Assembly (NCBI RefSeq): GCF_002846335.1
Contig: NZ_PJMQ01000001.1
Span: forward strand, 4,030,001-4,094,000
Length of the DNA: 64,000 bases
From: Janthinobacterium sp. 61
Lineage (GTDB): Bacteria > Pseudomonadota > Gammaproteobacteria > Burkholderiales > Burkholderiaceae_D
Direction of reading: 5' to 3'
The stretch's first letter is position 1; each line of letters opens with the position of its first letter. This document shows, one piece after another, positions 1 through 9,687 of the stretch. Below the pieces are notes generated by a model, which did not search any database, was not told the DNA's origin, and saw only the letters and a list, made by a program, of their open reading frames with translations. The translations under genes were made by a program, and so were the position numbers.

Positions 1-3000
1 CTGCGCGTAGTTGCGCAACTGTTCCTGCGACTTGCCTTGCGCGGCCAGCTTCAGGCCACGCTCCAGCGTATCGATGCCCGCCTGGCTGCGCAGGGCCAGG
101 CCCACTTGCAGGAAGGCGGCCAGGTCCATCGAGGCGGGACGCGGCACGGACAGGGCCGGGAACAGGAAGCCGGCCACCACTTCAAGCGCGTCGACCGCAT
201 CCCACGCCTGCACGAAGGCTGGCGTCAAGCCAGGCACCAGCGCAGCTTCCGACTTGATGCCAACGGCTTTCAGCAGTTCGCGCTTCGATTCCGCGCCAAA
301 CAGGCGGGTCAACTCGGCCAGGCCAGCGCCGCGCAATTGCTCGGCCGGCACGGACAGCACGCCGGCGATCATCGTTTGCTGCAGCACGCGCGTTTGCGCG
401 TCGACCTTGATCGACACGGCACGCGGTACCGTCAAGGCATCGGCGTCGAGCGCGTCAAACACGGGCGCCAGGTTCAGCGCCACCCATGCCTGGCCCCAGG
501 CCAGGATGACTGCCGATTCGTCCACGCCATGCTCCGCCGCCAGGTTGCGGATCATCAGCGGGCCGCAGCGGTTGATCACTTCATTGGCCAGCACGGTCGC
601 CAGGATGGCGTTGGCCAGCGGGTGGTCGAGCGCCGAACGCGTTTCCACCAGCAAGGATGGGAAGTACGGTTTCAGCACCGGTTCGGCCCACGTTTCTTCC
701 GTCAACGGCAGCGCGGACAGGATGCGCTTGAAGCGGTTCTTGACGTTGGCAATCACCACCGCCAGTTCCGGTGTGGTCAAGCCACGGTTATCGAGCTTGC
801 GGCGCGCCAGTTCTGCTACCGATGGCAATTGCTCCAGTTCGCGCGACAGGGCACCTTCTTCTTCCAGGCTGGCGATCAGGGCTGCATAGCCATCCTGCAC
901 GGCACTCTCGCTTTGCGCCTGCAACTCGCGCACCAGCAAATGCGTCTGCTGCGTGTTGTCGCGCAGCACCAGACGCTCGACGTCGTCCGTCATCGCATAC
1001 AGCTCGCGGTTGCGTTCTTCTTCCGTCAGCTTGCCCGCATTGACTTCCACATCCAGCCAGATTTTGACGTTGACTTCATGGTCCGAGCAATCCACGCCGG
1101 CCGAGTTGTCGATCGCATCGGTGAAGATGCGCCCGCCCGCCAGCGCGAACTCGATGCGGCCTGCCTGCGTCGCACCCAGGTTGCCGCCTTCGGCCACCAC
1201 TTTCACGCGCAACTCATTGCCGCTGACGCGGATATGGTCATTCGCGCGGTCCTTCACCTGTGCATGCGTTTCCGTCGAGGCCTTGATGTAGGTGCCGATA
1301 CCGCCGTTGTAGAACAGGTCCACGGGCGACTTCAGGATGCGGTGCATCAGTTCTTCCGGCGGCAGCGAGGTTTCTGCGATATCGAGCGCGGCGCGGATTT
1401 GCGGCGACAGCTCGATCGTACGGGCGGAGCGCGGATACACGCCGCCGCCTGCCGAGATCAGTTCCTTGTTGTAGTCGTCCCACGAGGAACGCGGCAAGGC
1501 GAACAGGCGCGCGCGTTCGTCGAACGAGACGGCGACGTCCGGTGTCGGGTCGAGGAAGATGTGGCGGTGGTCAAATGCGGCCACCAGTTTCAACTGGCGC
1601 GACAGCAATACGCCGTTGCCGAACACGTCGCCCGACATGTCGCCCACGCCGACCATGGTGATCGGCGTGGTGTTCAGGTCGTGGTCCATTTCATAGAAGT
1701 GGCGCTTCACGGCTTCGAATGCGCCCTTGGCGGTGATGCCCAGTTTCTTGTGGTCGTAGCCGTTCGAGCCGCCCGAAGCGAATGCGTCGCCCAGCCAGAA
1801 GCCGCGCTGCACGGCGATGCCGTTGGCAATGTCGGAGAAAGTGGCCGTGCCCTTGTCGGCGGCCACCACGAGGTAGGGATCGGCGTCGTCAAAACACACG
1901 GTATCGACTGGCGGGACGATATTGCCCAGCGAACGGTTGTCCGTCACTTCCAGCAGGCTGGAAATAAACAGGCGGTACACGGCTTCGCCTTCGGCCGCGA
2001 TGGTTTCGCGCACGGCGTCCTTCGGCATCATCTTGCAGACAAAACCGCCCTTCGCGCCGGCAGGCACGATGACGGCATTCTTGACCATCTGGGCCTTGAC
2101 GAGGCCCAGGACTTCGGTGCGATAGTCTTCCATGCGGTCGGACCAGCGCAAGCCGCCACGGGCAACGGGGCCGCCGCGCAGGTGCACGCCTTCGAAGCGG
2201 CGCGAGAAGACAAAAATCTCGCGGTAAGGACGCGGTTCCGGCACCAGCGCCAGGCTGCTGGTATCGAACTTGAAGATGATCTTGTCACCTTCCTGATTGT
2301 TCTGGAAGTAGCTGGTGCGCAGGGTGGCGGCCATCAGGTCGGCCAGCGCGCCGAGAATTTCCTCGGTGTCGGCGTGATTCACGGATGGCAGGCCGGCCTT
2401 GATGGTGGCAATCGCCTCCAGGGCGGCCGCGTGCTGCGCGTCGGACAGCGAGGGATCGAAGCGCTGCAGGAAGGCGTCGACCAGGGCTTTCACATGGGCC
2501 GGCTGCTTGCGCAGGCTTTCGGCAATGTAGCGCACAGAGAAGCGGCTGCCCGTCTGGCGCCAGTAGCTGGTGTAAGCGCGCACCAGCTGCACTTCGCGCG
2601 TCGACAGGCCGCCTTCGATGACCAGGCCATTCAGGCGGCCATCTTCAGCCGTGTCGTTGAACAGGGCGGCAAACAGTTCCTGCGCCACGGCGACAACTTC
2701 CGGCTGCGCCAGTTTCGCCGCACTGGCGGCATCGACCGTCAGGCTGGTGACGAAATAGCGCGTGCCATCCAGTGGCGAAATCGAAAAGGCTTGCTCGCGG
2801 TCGATGGCCACGCCCGCGTTATGCAGCGCCGGCAGGATGGCCGACAGCGGCGGCACCTTGTTGGCCGAATGCAGGCGGATGGTGGTAACGGCCCCCGTCT
2901 CGATGCGCACGGCCACATGCGATGGATCGGTGTTGCGCAAGATGGTGTCGAGGTCGCGGAAGGCGACGGCCGGCGCGGTGGCGGCCACGTAGTCGAGCGG

Positions 3001-4509
3001 CAGGGTGGCGCAGAGTTTGCGCAGGCTGGTGCGCAGGGCTACGTCGGGCACGGCGTCGGCCACGGCGGCAAAGCCGTTATGCCAGCCATCGAGCACGCCA
3101 AGGAGGGGCTGCTCAATATCCGTTTCCAGGTCCAGCGGGTATCGGGCGGCGTGCGCGATCAGGTAGACGCGCGCCAGGGGACCGTCGGCCACCAGGGTTT
3201 GCGTGCTCACATGCGTGGCGCCGGAACTGGCTTGCAGCGCCTTTGCCAGGCTCGATGCCACGCTGGCGCTGTAACGCTCGCGCGGCAGGTAGACCAGCAC
3301 GTTCAGGTGGCGCGCATACACGTCGCGGCGCGCGAAGACCTTGGTGCGCGGCTGCTTGTACAGCGAGACGACGGCGCCGCATACTTGCGCCAGCCAGTCG
3401 AGGTCCGCTTCCAGCGCTTCGGTGCGCGGCAGCGATTCGAGGATTTCGCGGAATTTCTCGGCGCGGAAGCCTTGCTGGCGCACACCGGCCAGGCTCAGTA
3501 CCTTGGCCACGCGGCCGCGCGCAAATGGCAGCGCTGCCAGTGGAGTGGAGTTGCCGGCACGGGTAAACAGGCCGACAAAGCAATGCTCGCCCAGGATCGC
3601 GCCTTGCGCATCCATGTCGCGCACGCCGATGAAGTCCAGCTGCTGGTCGCGGTGCAAGGTGCCTGCCACATCGGCCTTGACGATGGACAGCGCCGATTCG
3701 CGCTTGGCCAGGGTGTCGAAGTCACCCGGGATATTCGCCAGGCAGGTGCCGTAGACTGGGTGGGCCGTATCCTGCAACACGCCCACGCGGCTCGGAATAT
3801 CGCGTTCCAGTTCGCGCACACCCGGCTTGACGCGGTAATAGGCGTAGCCGAACACTTCAAAGCCGCCGCTGCGGGCCCATTCCAGGAAGGCGGCGACTTC
3901 CGCGCCTTCTTCGCCATGCTGGGCGGCAGTCGTGGCGACGGCGGCCAGGCGCTCGCCCATGGCGGCGCTGTCGCGGCGCACGACAAAGGCGTCACGCGCA
4001 ACCATCTCCAGGGCGGCGACCAGCGCGGCCAGGGCTTCCGGCGCCAGCTCTTCGTCGAGCAGCACCAGCACATACGATTCGAGCGGGTCGCCCGGCTGGC
4101 GCACCGCTTCCACGCTGCCGTCAGCGGCGCGACGCACGGGCAGCACGGTGTTCATCACGCCCCGCACGGCCAGGTGCTGGCGGCGCATGGCCATGACGAT
4201 GGAGTCCACCAGGTAGGGCATGTCTTCGTTCAGGATCAGCAAGGCGCTCGCCATGCCACCACGGCCATCGGCGTAACGCAGGGTGGCAATCTGGCAGCCG
4301 CTGCCGGTACGCTTGGCCGCTTGCGTAAAGCCGTCGACCAGCACGGGCGCCAGGCTGTCGGGCGCGATATCGGCCAGGTCTTCGGCGTCGAGGGAGTCCA
4401 GCCATGCCTGCACCAGTTGTACGACAGGCGCTGCCGCCTTGTTCGCACTGCCAGCCGCGTTAATCAGCTCCAGCGTTTGTGTGCGCAAATCTTGTGGCGT
4501 GTGATTCAT
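1..4509 (-). CDS. gdhB: NAD-dependent glutamate dehydrogenase, large (about 180 kDa) type; C-terminus cut by the window edge
   Basis: Catabolic NAD-glutamate dehydrogenase, converting glutamate to 2-oxoglutarate and ammonia. An open frame of 1503 codons runs without a stop to base 1; the family is about 1600 residues, so roughly 100 are missing. Visible signatures are NEDMPYLVDSIVMA near the N-terminus and, in the catalytic part, RRFEGVHLRGGPVARGGLRW, then SDRMEDYRTEVLGLVKAQ and AGAKGGF with its active-site lysine. The ATG at 4509 has GGAG 7 bases upstream. It lies 148 bp after aruB on the same strand, so it would consume the glutamate made by the arginine succinyltransferase pathway. In Pseudomonas aeruginosa gdhB is arginine-induced through ArgR; the same logic here is inference. 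Family assignment is firm. Confidence 0.95.
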   Translation of the reverse strand, partial: MNHTPQDLRTQTLELINAAGSANKAAAPVVQLVQAWLDSLDAEDLADIAPDSLAPVLVDGFTQAAKRTGSGCQIATLRYADGRGGMASALLILNEDMPYLVDSIVMAMRRQHLAVRGVMNTVLPVRRAADGSVEAVRQPGDPLESYVLVLLDEELAPEALAALVAALEMVARDAFVVRRDSAAMGERLAAVATTAAQHGEEGAEVAAFLEWARSGGFEVFGYAYYRVKPGVRELERDIPSRVGVLQDTAHPVYGTCLANIPGDFDTLAKRESALSIVKADVAGTLHRDQQLDFIGVRDMDAQGAILGEHCFVGLFTRAGNSTPLAALPFARGRVAKVLSLAGVRQQGFRAEKFREILESLPRTEALEADLDWLAQVCGAVVSLYKQPRTKVFARRDVYARHLNVLVYLPRERYSASVASSLAKALQASSGATHVSTQTLVADGPLARVYLIAHAARYPLDLETDIEQPLLGVLDGWHNGFAAVADAVPDVALRTSLRKLCATLPLDYVAATAPAVAFRDLDTILRNTDPSHVAVRIETGAVTTIRLHSANKVPPLSAILPALHNAGVAIDREQAFSISPLDGTRYFVTSLTVDAASAAKLAQPEVVAVAQELFAALFNDTAEDGRLNGLVIEGGLSTREVQLVRAYTSYWRQTGSRFSVRYIAESLRKQPAHVKALVDAFLQRFDPSLSDAQHAAALEAIATIKAGLPSVNHADTEEILGALADLMAATLRTSYFQNNQEGDKIIFKFDTSSLALVPEPRPYREIFVFSRRFEGVHLRGGPVARGGLRWSDRMEDYRTEVLGLVKAQMVKNAVIVPAGAKGGFVCKMMPKDAVRETIAAEGEAVYRLFISSLLEVTDNRSLGNIVPPVDTVCFDDADPYLVVAADKGTATFSDIANGIAVQRGFWLGDAFASGGSNGYDHKKLGITAKGAFEAVKRHFYEMDHDLNTTPITMVGVGDMSGDVFGNGVLLSRQLKLVAAFDHRHIFLDPTPDVAVSFDERARLFALPRSSWDDYNKELISAGGGVYPRSARTIELSPQIRAALDIAETSLPPEELMHRILKSPVDLFYNGGIGTYIKASTETHAQVKDRANDHIRVSGNELRVKVVAEGGNLGATQAGRIEFALAGGRIFTDAIDNSAGVDCSDHEVNVKIWLDVEVNAGKLTEEERNRELYAMTDDVERLVLRDNTQQTHLLVRELQAQSESAVQDGYAALIASLEEEGALSRELEQLPSVAELARRKLDNRGLTTPELAVVIANVKNRFKRILSALPLTEETWAEPVLKPYFPSLLVETRSALDHPLANAILATVLANEVINRCGPLMIRNLAAEHGVDESAVILAWGQAWVALNLAPVFDALDADALTVPRAVSIKVDAQTRVLQQTMIAGVLSVPAEQLRGAGLAELTRLFGAESKRELLKAVGIKSEAALVPGLTPAFVQAWDAVDALEVVAGFLFPALSVPRPASMDLAAFLQVGLALRSQAGIDTLERGLKLAAQGKSQEQLRNYAQ

Positions 4510-4657
4510 CTTGCATCTCCATTACGGTAATGTGAATGTCCAACGCTGTCGTTCGGGCTTGTGGCTGGGCGGCAGCGGTGTCAAGAGACGGGGGTCGCCC
4601 GTCCAATTCTGTATTGCGGATAGTCTGTCTCGGATTTTCTGTGTGTTTTTCTATCGC

Positions 4658-5998
4658 CTACAAGTCGTACAATCCAGGTAAGTTGAGGATGATCGTCAAT
4701 TCTTCAAGCGCCGCATGCACTTCCAGCGCCAGCTGCGGGTCGGCCAGGTCGCCCGGCTCCAGATGGTCGCGGTAGTGTTTTTCCACCCACTGTACCAGCC
4801 GATGGTACAACGCTTCCGTCATGATCACGCCCTGGTGCATGGCGCGCGCCTCGGTTTCCGTCAGGGCCACGCGCAAACGCAGGCAGGCAGGCCCGCCGCC
4901 GTTGCGCATGCTCTGGCGCAGATCGAAATGAATCAGTTCATCGATGGGTCCACCGCTGGCCACCAGGCCTTCCAGGTAGTGCGACACGGCGCGGTTTTCC
5001 TGGCATTCCTGCGGGATCACCAGCGCCATCTTGCCGCCCTCTTTCGTCAGCAACTGGCTGTTGAACAGATAGCTGCTGACGGCGTCGGCGATCGGCACCT
5101 GTCCCGTGTCCACGCGCAGCGCGTCCAGTTGCGCGCCTGTGGCGGCGACGGCGCGGCGCAGCTGCGACAGGCTTTCCCCTTCATCGGCAAACGCCTGCTC
5201 GTGATAGAACAGCACATTGCCATTGCCGACGGCAATAACGTCGTTATGGAACACGCCCTGGTCGATCACTTCCGGATTCTGCTGCACGTACACGGTGCGC
5301 CTGGTGTCCAGGCCATGCAGGCGCGCCACGGCTTGCGACGCTTCCAGGGTCTGGCGCGCCGGGTAGCGCTTCGGCGACGGCGCGGAAGGATCGAACTCCA
5401 CCCGACCATACACGAACAACTCAACCGATGGCGCGCCGTGGCTCGCGCCGAGACGCGTGTGATTGGCCGCGCCCTCGTCGCCAAAGGCGGGCGTCGATGG
5501 CAGCGCGTCATGCACGGCGAAGTGCCTGTCATCGCTGAAGATGGCGCGCAGGCTGCGCGCCGACTGCGCGTGCTCGAAGGCGCGGTGCAGCTTGTTATTC
5601 AGGTTGGCGGCCGTGAAATGCACGCGGCCGTCCTGCGTGTCCGCCGAAGGGCTGACCGTGGCGGCGTTCGCCGTCCACATGGGCGAGGCAGAATATGCGC
5701 ACGCCAGGATCACGGGCGACTCCTTGTAGGCACGCGCCAGCACTTCGGCGTCCGTCCCGGTGAAACCGATAGCGCGCAGCAGGCGGAAATTGGGACGGTC
5801 CTGCGGCGGCAGCAAGGCTTGCGCAAAGCCGCGCGCGGCCAGCGCACGCATCTTGGCCAGGCCCTGCAAGGCGGCCTGCTTCGGATTCGAAGCGCTTTTC
5901 ACATTGCTGAACGAGGCCACGTTGCCGAACGACAGTCCGGCATAGTTATGCGATGGGCCAACCAGGCCGTCAAAATTGTATTCGCGCGTGCTGTGCAT
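4658..5998 (-). CDS. aruB: N-succinylarginine dihydrolase
   Basis: Second step of the arginine succinyltransferase (AST) pathway: N2-succinylarginine is hydrolysed to N2-succinylornithine, CO2 and two ammonia. The protein has 446 residues, the normal length. It opens with the AstB-typical [18 protein letters not shown]. Candidate catalytic residues are Glu175 (GDEGAANH), His251 (GVFHND) and Cys372 (GGGPAC), as expected in this guanidino-group modifying fold. AAGGAAA sits just before the ATG at 5998. It follows aruD by 9 bp, so it is in the same operon. Equivalent name astB. Cytoplasmic. Confidence 0.96.
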   Translation of the reverse strand: MHSTREYNFDGLVGPSHNYAGLSFGNVASFSNVKSASNPKQAALQGLAKMRALAARGFAQALLPPQDRPNFRLLRAIGFTGTDAEVLARAYKESPVILACAYSASPMWTANAATVSPSADTQDGRVHFTAANLNNKLHRAFEHAQSARSLRAIFSDDRHFAVHDALPSTPAFGDEGAANHTRLGASHGAPSVELFVYGRVEFDPSAPSPKRYPARQTLEASQAVARLHGLDTRRTVYVQQNPEVIDQGVFHNDVIAVGNGNVLFYHEQAFADEGESLSQLRRAVAATGAQLDALRVDTGQVPIADAVSSYLFNSQLLTKEGGKMALVIPQECQENRAVSHYLEGLVASGGPIDELIHFDLRQSMRNGGGPACLRLRVALTETEARAMHQGVIMTEALYHRLVQWVEKHYRDHLEPGDLADPQLALEVHAALEELTIILNLPGLYDL

Positions 5999-6007
5999 GG
6001 GGTTTCC

Positions 6008-7504
6008 TTAAAAATTCAGGCCGGGCGACAACTTGGCCGGCATTTCCAATGCGCTGTTCTCGATCGAGGCGACCGGGTAGGCGCAGTAATCGGCCGCGTA
6101 ATAGGCGCTCGGACGGTGGTTGCCCGACTTGCCGATGCCGCCGAACGGCGCCGTGCTGGCCGCGCCCGTGGTAGGACGGTTCCAGTTGATAATGCCGGCG
6201 CGCGCGCGAACCTGGAAGCTTTGCCACAAGGCCGGATCGTCGGACAGCAGCGCGGCGGCCAGGCCGAATTCGGTGGCGTTGGCGACCTTCAGGGCCGCGT
6301 TGAAATCGGCAACGCGGATCACCTGCAACAGTGGGCCGAACCATTCCTCGTCGGGGATGCCGGCAGCATTGGTGACGTCGACGATGCCGGCCGTGACAAA
6401 ACCCGCCTCGGAATTCAACTGGCGCATCTGCAGCAAGGTGGTGCCGCCCTTGGCCACCATATCGGCTTGTGCCTGCACCAGGCGCGCGGCCACGGCACTC
6501 GATACGACAGGGCCCATGAAAGGCTGCGGCTGGGCATCAGAGGCGCCGATGCCCAGTTTCGCGGCCACTTCCACAAGGCGCGCCACAAACGCAGTGCCAA
6601 AGGCGTTATCCTGCACGACCAGGCGGCGCGCACAGGTGCAACGCTGGCCAGCCGAGACGAACGCGGAGAAGATCGCATGGTGCACGGCCGCGTCCACGTC
6701 CTTCACATCCCACACCACCAGGGCGTTATTGCCGCCCATTTCCAGCGCCAGCATCTTGCCCGGCTGGCCGCCGAACTGGCGATGCAGACTGATGCCCGTC
6801 TGGCAGGAACCCGTAAACAGCACGCCGTCGAGGTGTGGATTGGCGCCCAGGGCCACGCCCGTGTCGCGCCCGCCGTTGACGAGGTTGACGACGCCATTCG
6901 GCAAGCCAGCCTGCTGCCACAGCTGCACGGTTTTGATGGCAGTGCGCGGCGCATATTCGCTGGGCTTGAAGACGATGGTATTACCGGCGATCAGGGCCGG
7001 CACGATATGGCCATTCGGCAGGTGGCCGGGAAAATTGTACGGGCCAAACACGCCGAATACGCCATGCGGACGGTGGCGCAGCACGGCGTCGCCATCGGCG
7101 ATCTTGCTTTGCGTGATGCCCGTGCGCGCGTTGTACGACTGCACCGAAATATCGATCTTGTTGGCCATGGTGGCCACTTCCGTGCGCGACTCCCACAAAG
7201 GCTTGCCCACTTCTTCCGAAATCAGCAGCGCCAGCGCTTCCGCATGCTCCTTCAGTAGTTCGCGAAAGCGCACGCAGATGGCGATGCGCTCCTCGACGGG
7301 CGTATCGGCCCATGCTTCGAAAGCGGCGCGGGCGGCCTGGCAAGCCTGCTCGACTTCGTTTTCCGTCGCTTCCAGGCTGGCCCAGGTCTGCTTGCCGTTC
7401 GACGGGTCGATGGTGAGCAGTTCGCGGCCAGTGCCTGGCAGCCAGGCGCCGTTGATGAAGTTCGATGCTGCGGTAGATGAATGAAGGTCGGACGATTTAG
7501 ACAT
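6008..7504 (-). CDS. aruD: Succinylglutamate-semialdehyde dehydrogenase
   Basis: NAD-dependent oxidation of N-succinylglutamate 5-semialdehyde to N-succinylglutamate, the fourth AST pathway step. From the ATG at 7504 it has 498 residues, standard for the ALDH superfamily. The general base is Glu255 (LEMGGNN) and the nucleophile Cys289 (SAGQRCTCARR); GPYNFPGHLPNGHI is typical of AstD. The frame is open 27 codons further upstream, but 7504 is preferred because GAGGAAG precedes it and it gives a normal N-terminus. Its start overlaps the end of aruG by 8 bases, suggesting translational coupling. Equivalent name astD. Confidence 0.96.
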   Translation of the reverse strand: MSKSSDLHSSTAASNFINGAWLPGTGRELLTIDPSNGKQTWASLEATENEVEQACQAARAAFEAWADTPVEERIAICVRFRELLKEHAEALALLISEEVGKPLWESRTEVATMANKIDISVQSYNARTGITQSKIADGDAVLRHRPHGVFGVFGPYNFPGHLPNGHIVPALIAGNTIVFKPSEYAPRTAIKTVQLWQQAGLPNGVVNLVNGGRDTGVALGANPHLDGVLFTGSCQTGISLHRQFGGQPGKMLALEMGGNNALVVWDVKDVDAAVHHAIFSAFVSAGQRCTCARRLVVQDNAFGTAFVARLVEVAAKLGIGASDAQPQPFMGPVVSSAVAARLVQAQADMVAKGGTTLLQMRQLNSEAGFVTAGIVDVTNAAGIPDEEWFGPLLQVIRVADFNAALKVANATEFGLAAALLSDDPALWQSFQVRARAGIINWNRPTTGAASTAPFGGIGKSGNHRPSAYYAADYCAYPVASIENSALEMPAKLSPGLNF

Positions 7505-8549
7505 GGGGATGCTTCCTCGGGTTGAGTGACAAGGTGCGCACGGTGTCGCCGTTATGGCAGCGCAGCAGATGCAGTTCATCGTCATCGAGCGCGATCTTGC
7601 CGCTGTGCGGATTGGCGCTGGTGACGATCATGCGGAAATCTTTCAGGTCGGTGTTCGACACCAGGTAAGGCTCGGCCTGGGCGAGGTCGCCGCACACTTC
7701 AGGCGCAGCCTCGGCGTCGAGCACGGCCGGCATGCTGTCGCGCATGGCGCGCAGTTCGGAGACACGCGCCTGCAGCACGGGCCCTGCGTCGAAAATGTCG
7801 ACATAACCTTCGAAGTGCAAGCCTTCCTGCTCCAGCAGGCGGCGCGCGGGCGCCGTGCTCAGATGCACCTTGCCGATCACTTCCTGCGCCTCGTCGGGCA
7901 GGTAGGCCACGTACATGGGCTGGCGCGGCATCAATTCGGCGATGAAGGATTTCTTGCCCAGGCTGGTCAAGTCGTCGACGTGGTGGAAATCCATCTTGAA
8001 GAAGTGGCGGCCCAGGCCTTCGTAGAACGGCGAGCTGCCGTCCGCTGCCTGGTAGCCGCGCATTTCCGCGATCAGCTTTTCCGTGAACAGGTGGGGGAAC
8101 TGGGCGATGAACAGGAAGCGGCTCTTCGACAGCAGCTTGCCATTGTTGCCGCTGCGGTAATCGGGGTGCAGGAACAGCGAGCACAGTTCCGTGCTGCCCG
8201 TCAGGTCGTTCGACAGGTACAGCGTTTCCATGCGCGTAAACACGTCGAGCTCGCGGCTCGAATGGACCAGGGTGCCGATGCGGTAGTTATAGAACGGCTC
8301 TTCCAGGCCCACGGCGCCCTTGATGGCGCACACGCCGGCCAGGCGGCCCGTGTCGGTATCCTCCATGACAAACATGTAGTCGCGCTTTTCGGGCGGGATG
8401 GTTTCGGCGAACGAGGCGCAGGCAATGGCCAGGCGGTCGCCCAGCATTTTCATGTCCGGCTTGAGGGTGGTCATGCCGGTGCCGACCTGGCTGGCCAAGC
8501 CGTACAGGGCGTCCAGGTCAGAAGCGTTGATGGCGCGTACTACTAGCAT
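7497..8549 (-). CDS. aruG: Arginine/ornithine N-succinyltransferase, beta-type subunit
   Basis: Transfers succinyl from succinyl-CoA to the alpha-amino group of arginine (or ornithine), the first AST step. 350 residues, starting MLVVRAINASDLDAL. By recall of the Pseudomonas pair, it resembles AruG more than AruF: YNYRIGT, STELCSLFLHPDYRSG, LIAEMRGY, GYVDIFDAGP and a longer C-terminal tail containing EPYLVSN. The ATG at 8549 has GAGAG upstream and lies 13 bp after aruF; the open frame extends further upstream but overlaps aruF. With aruF it should form a heteromeric enzyme, whereas enterobacteria use a single AstA. Confidence 0.93.
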   Translation of the reverse strand: MLVVRAINASDLDALYGLASQVGTGMTTLKPDMKMLGDRLAIACASFAETIPPEKRDYMFVMEDTDTGRLAGVCAIKGAVGLEEPFYNYRIGTLVHSSRELDVFTRMETLYLSNDLTGSTELCSLFLHPDYRSGNNGKLLSKSRFLFIAQFPHLFTEKLIAEMRGYQAADGSSPFYEGLGRHFFKMDFHHVDDLTSLGKKSFIAELMPRQPMYVAYLPDEAQEVIGKVHLSTAPARRLLEQEGLHFEGYVDIFDAGPVLQARVSELRAMRDSMPAVLDAEAAPEVCGDLAQAEPYLVSNTDLKDFRMIVTSANPHSGKIALDDDELHLLRCHNGDTVRTLSLNPRKHPHV

Positions 8550-8562
8550 AATGTTCTCTCGG

Positions 8563-9594
8563 TTAGATGCGCACGCAAATGACGCTGTCGCCTTCGGCCA
8601 CGGCCAGCGCTTCAAGCAGCTCTGGCGGCAAGCCGACGGTGTCCTGCGCTTCGAGCGCATCGCAGGTAAAGGTGACGGCGCGGAAGTTGCGCTCCGCGCC
8701 CGACGCGACCGCGTAATGCACTTTCAGGCCCGTGCGGCTGGGCGTGACGCCTGCGACGACGCGGCGCGTGAGCGAGCCCGTAAACGAGCGCAGCGCATGC
8801 TTGTGCGCCTGCAGGATCGGACCGCCATCGAAGATGTCGATGTAATCGTCGGCTTCAAAGCCTTCTTCCGTCAGCAAATTGAACGCCAGTTCCCCGCTCG
8901 GGTGGATCTGGCCCATGGCCGCCTGCGCGTCGCCGGGCAGCAGCGGCACGTACACGGGGTAGTGCGGCATCAGTTCGACGATCAGGGTGCGGTTGCGGGC
9001 GCCGCCGATGACTTTTTCGGCATCGAGGAAATCCATCTGGAAGAACTTTCGGCCCAGCGCATCCCAGAATGGCGACTGGCCGTTGGCATCCGTGATGCCG
9101 GCCAGCGGCACGAAGAAGCGGTCGCCAAAGCGGTGCGGTGCCAGCACGGCGAACAGCAGCCGCGCTCGCGACAGCAGGGCCGCTTCCAGGCCCGCCTGCT
9201 CCATATTGCGCACGTAGAAGCCGGACAGCTGCGAATACGCCGTCAGCTCCGAACACAGGGTCAGCGCATGCACGCTATGGCTGATGTTCAGGTCACGCGA
9301 GACTTGCTGGATGACGTCGTTTCGAAAGGAAAAATAGGTGCCGTTCGAGCCAGCCGAGGCGAAGATGGCGGCCGTGCCGGCAATGCTCTTGTCGAGCAGG
9401 GATTCAAGCACGAAGAGATACGACTCTTCGCTGGGGATGTCGACATGGGCGGCAAACGAGGCGATGGAGCGCTCGACGGAGGCGGCGATTTTTTCGCGCG
9501 TCTTCGGCAGGGTATGGACACCCGGCATGGTTACCGCGGCCAGCGCTTCGAGGGCTGCAATATCCGCAATTTCTACCGGACGGACAACATACAT
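8563..9594 (-). CDS. aruF: Arginine/ornithine N-succinyltransferase, alpha-type subunit
   Basis: Partner of the adjacent aruG product in succinylating arginine. 343 residues with the AstA/AruF fold: MYVVRPVEIADIAAL, SFRNDVIQQVSRDL, SPFWDALGRKFFQMDF, ELMPHYPVYVPLLP and DYIDIFDGGP. The ELMPHYP-to-DGGP block matches what I recall of P. aeruginosa AruF closely. AGGAGTACCC precedes the ATG at 9594. It is separated from aruC by 93 bp containing a GC-rich hairpin. The two subunits are clear paralogues, implying an old tandem duplication as in pseudomonads. Confidence 0.93.
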   Translation of the reverse strand: MYVVRPVEIADIAALEALAAVTMPGVHTLPKTREKIAASVERSIASFAAHVDIPSEESYLFVLESLLDKSIAGTAAIFASAGSNGTYFSFRNDVIQQVSRDLNISHSVHALTLCSELTAYSQLSGFYVRNMEQAGLEAALLSRARLLFAVLAPHRFGDRFFVPLAGITDANGQSPFWDALGRKFFQMDFLDAEKVIGGARNRTLIVELMPHYPVYVPLLPGDAQAAMGQIHPSGELAFNLLTEEGFEADDYIDIFDGGPILQAHKHALRSFTGSLTRRVVAGVTPSRTGLKVHYAVASGAERNFRAVTFTCDALEAQDTVGLPPELLEALAVAEGDSVICVRI

Positions 9595-9634
9595 GGGTAC
9601 TCCTTCAATGCTGACGATGCTGGGGTAGAACCAA

Positions 9635-9662
9635 GCCGGCCCGCAGCAAAGCGGCGGGCCGG
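9635..9662 (-). other. Intercistronic GC-rich hairpin between aruC and aruF
   Basis: Inverted repeat CCGGCCCGC / GCGGGCCGG (9-10 bp stem, 8-9 base loop) in the 93-bp gap. No U-tract follows on the minus strand, so it is more likely an mRNA-stability or processing hairpin, or a partial attenuator, than a full terminator. Confidence 0.6.
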
Positions 9663-9687
9663 TGATAGTACGGGGGTAAGACTAGCC

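Noticed and set aside
37..4530. A very long plus-strand open frame (about 1500 codons) opposite the glutamate dehydrogenase
   Set aside because: The minus-strand frame shows clear NAD-glutamate dehydrogenase motifs. The plus-strand product is rich in Arg, His and Gln with no domain, typical of antisense frames in GC-rich genes.
4715..7258. Long plus-strand open frame (about 850 codons) opposite aruB and aruD
   Set aside because: It spans two recognised minus-strand genes and has antisense-type composition. The same applies to long antisense frames over aruFG, secD, argR, the exporter, fadD, the molybdoenzyme and the PQQ dehydrogenase.
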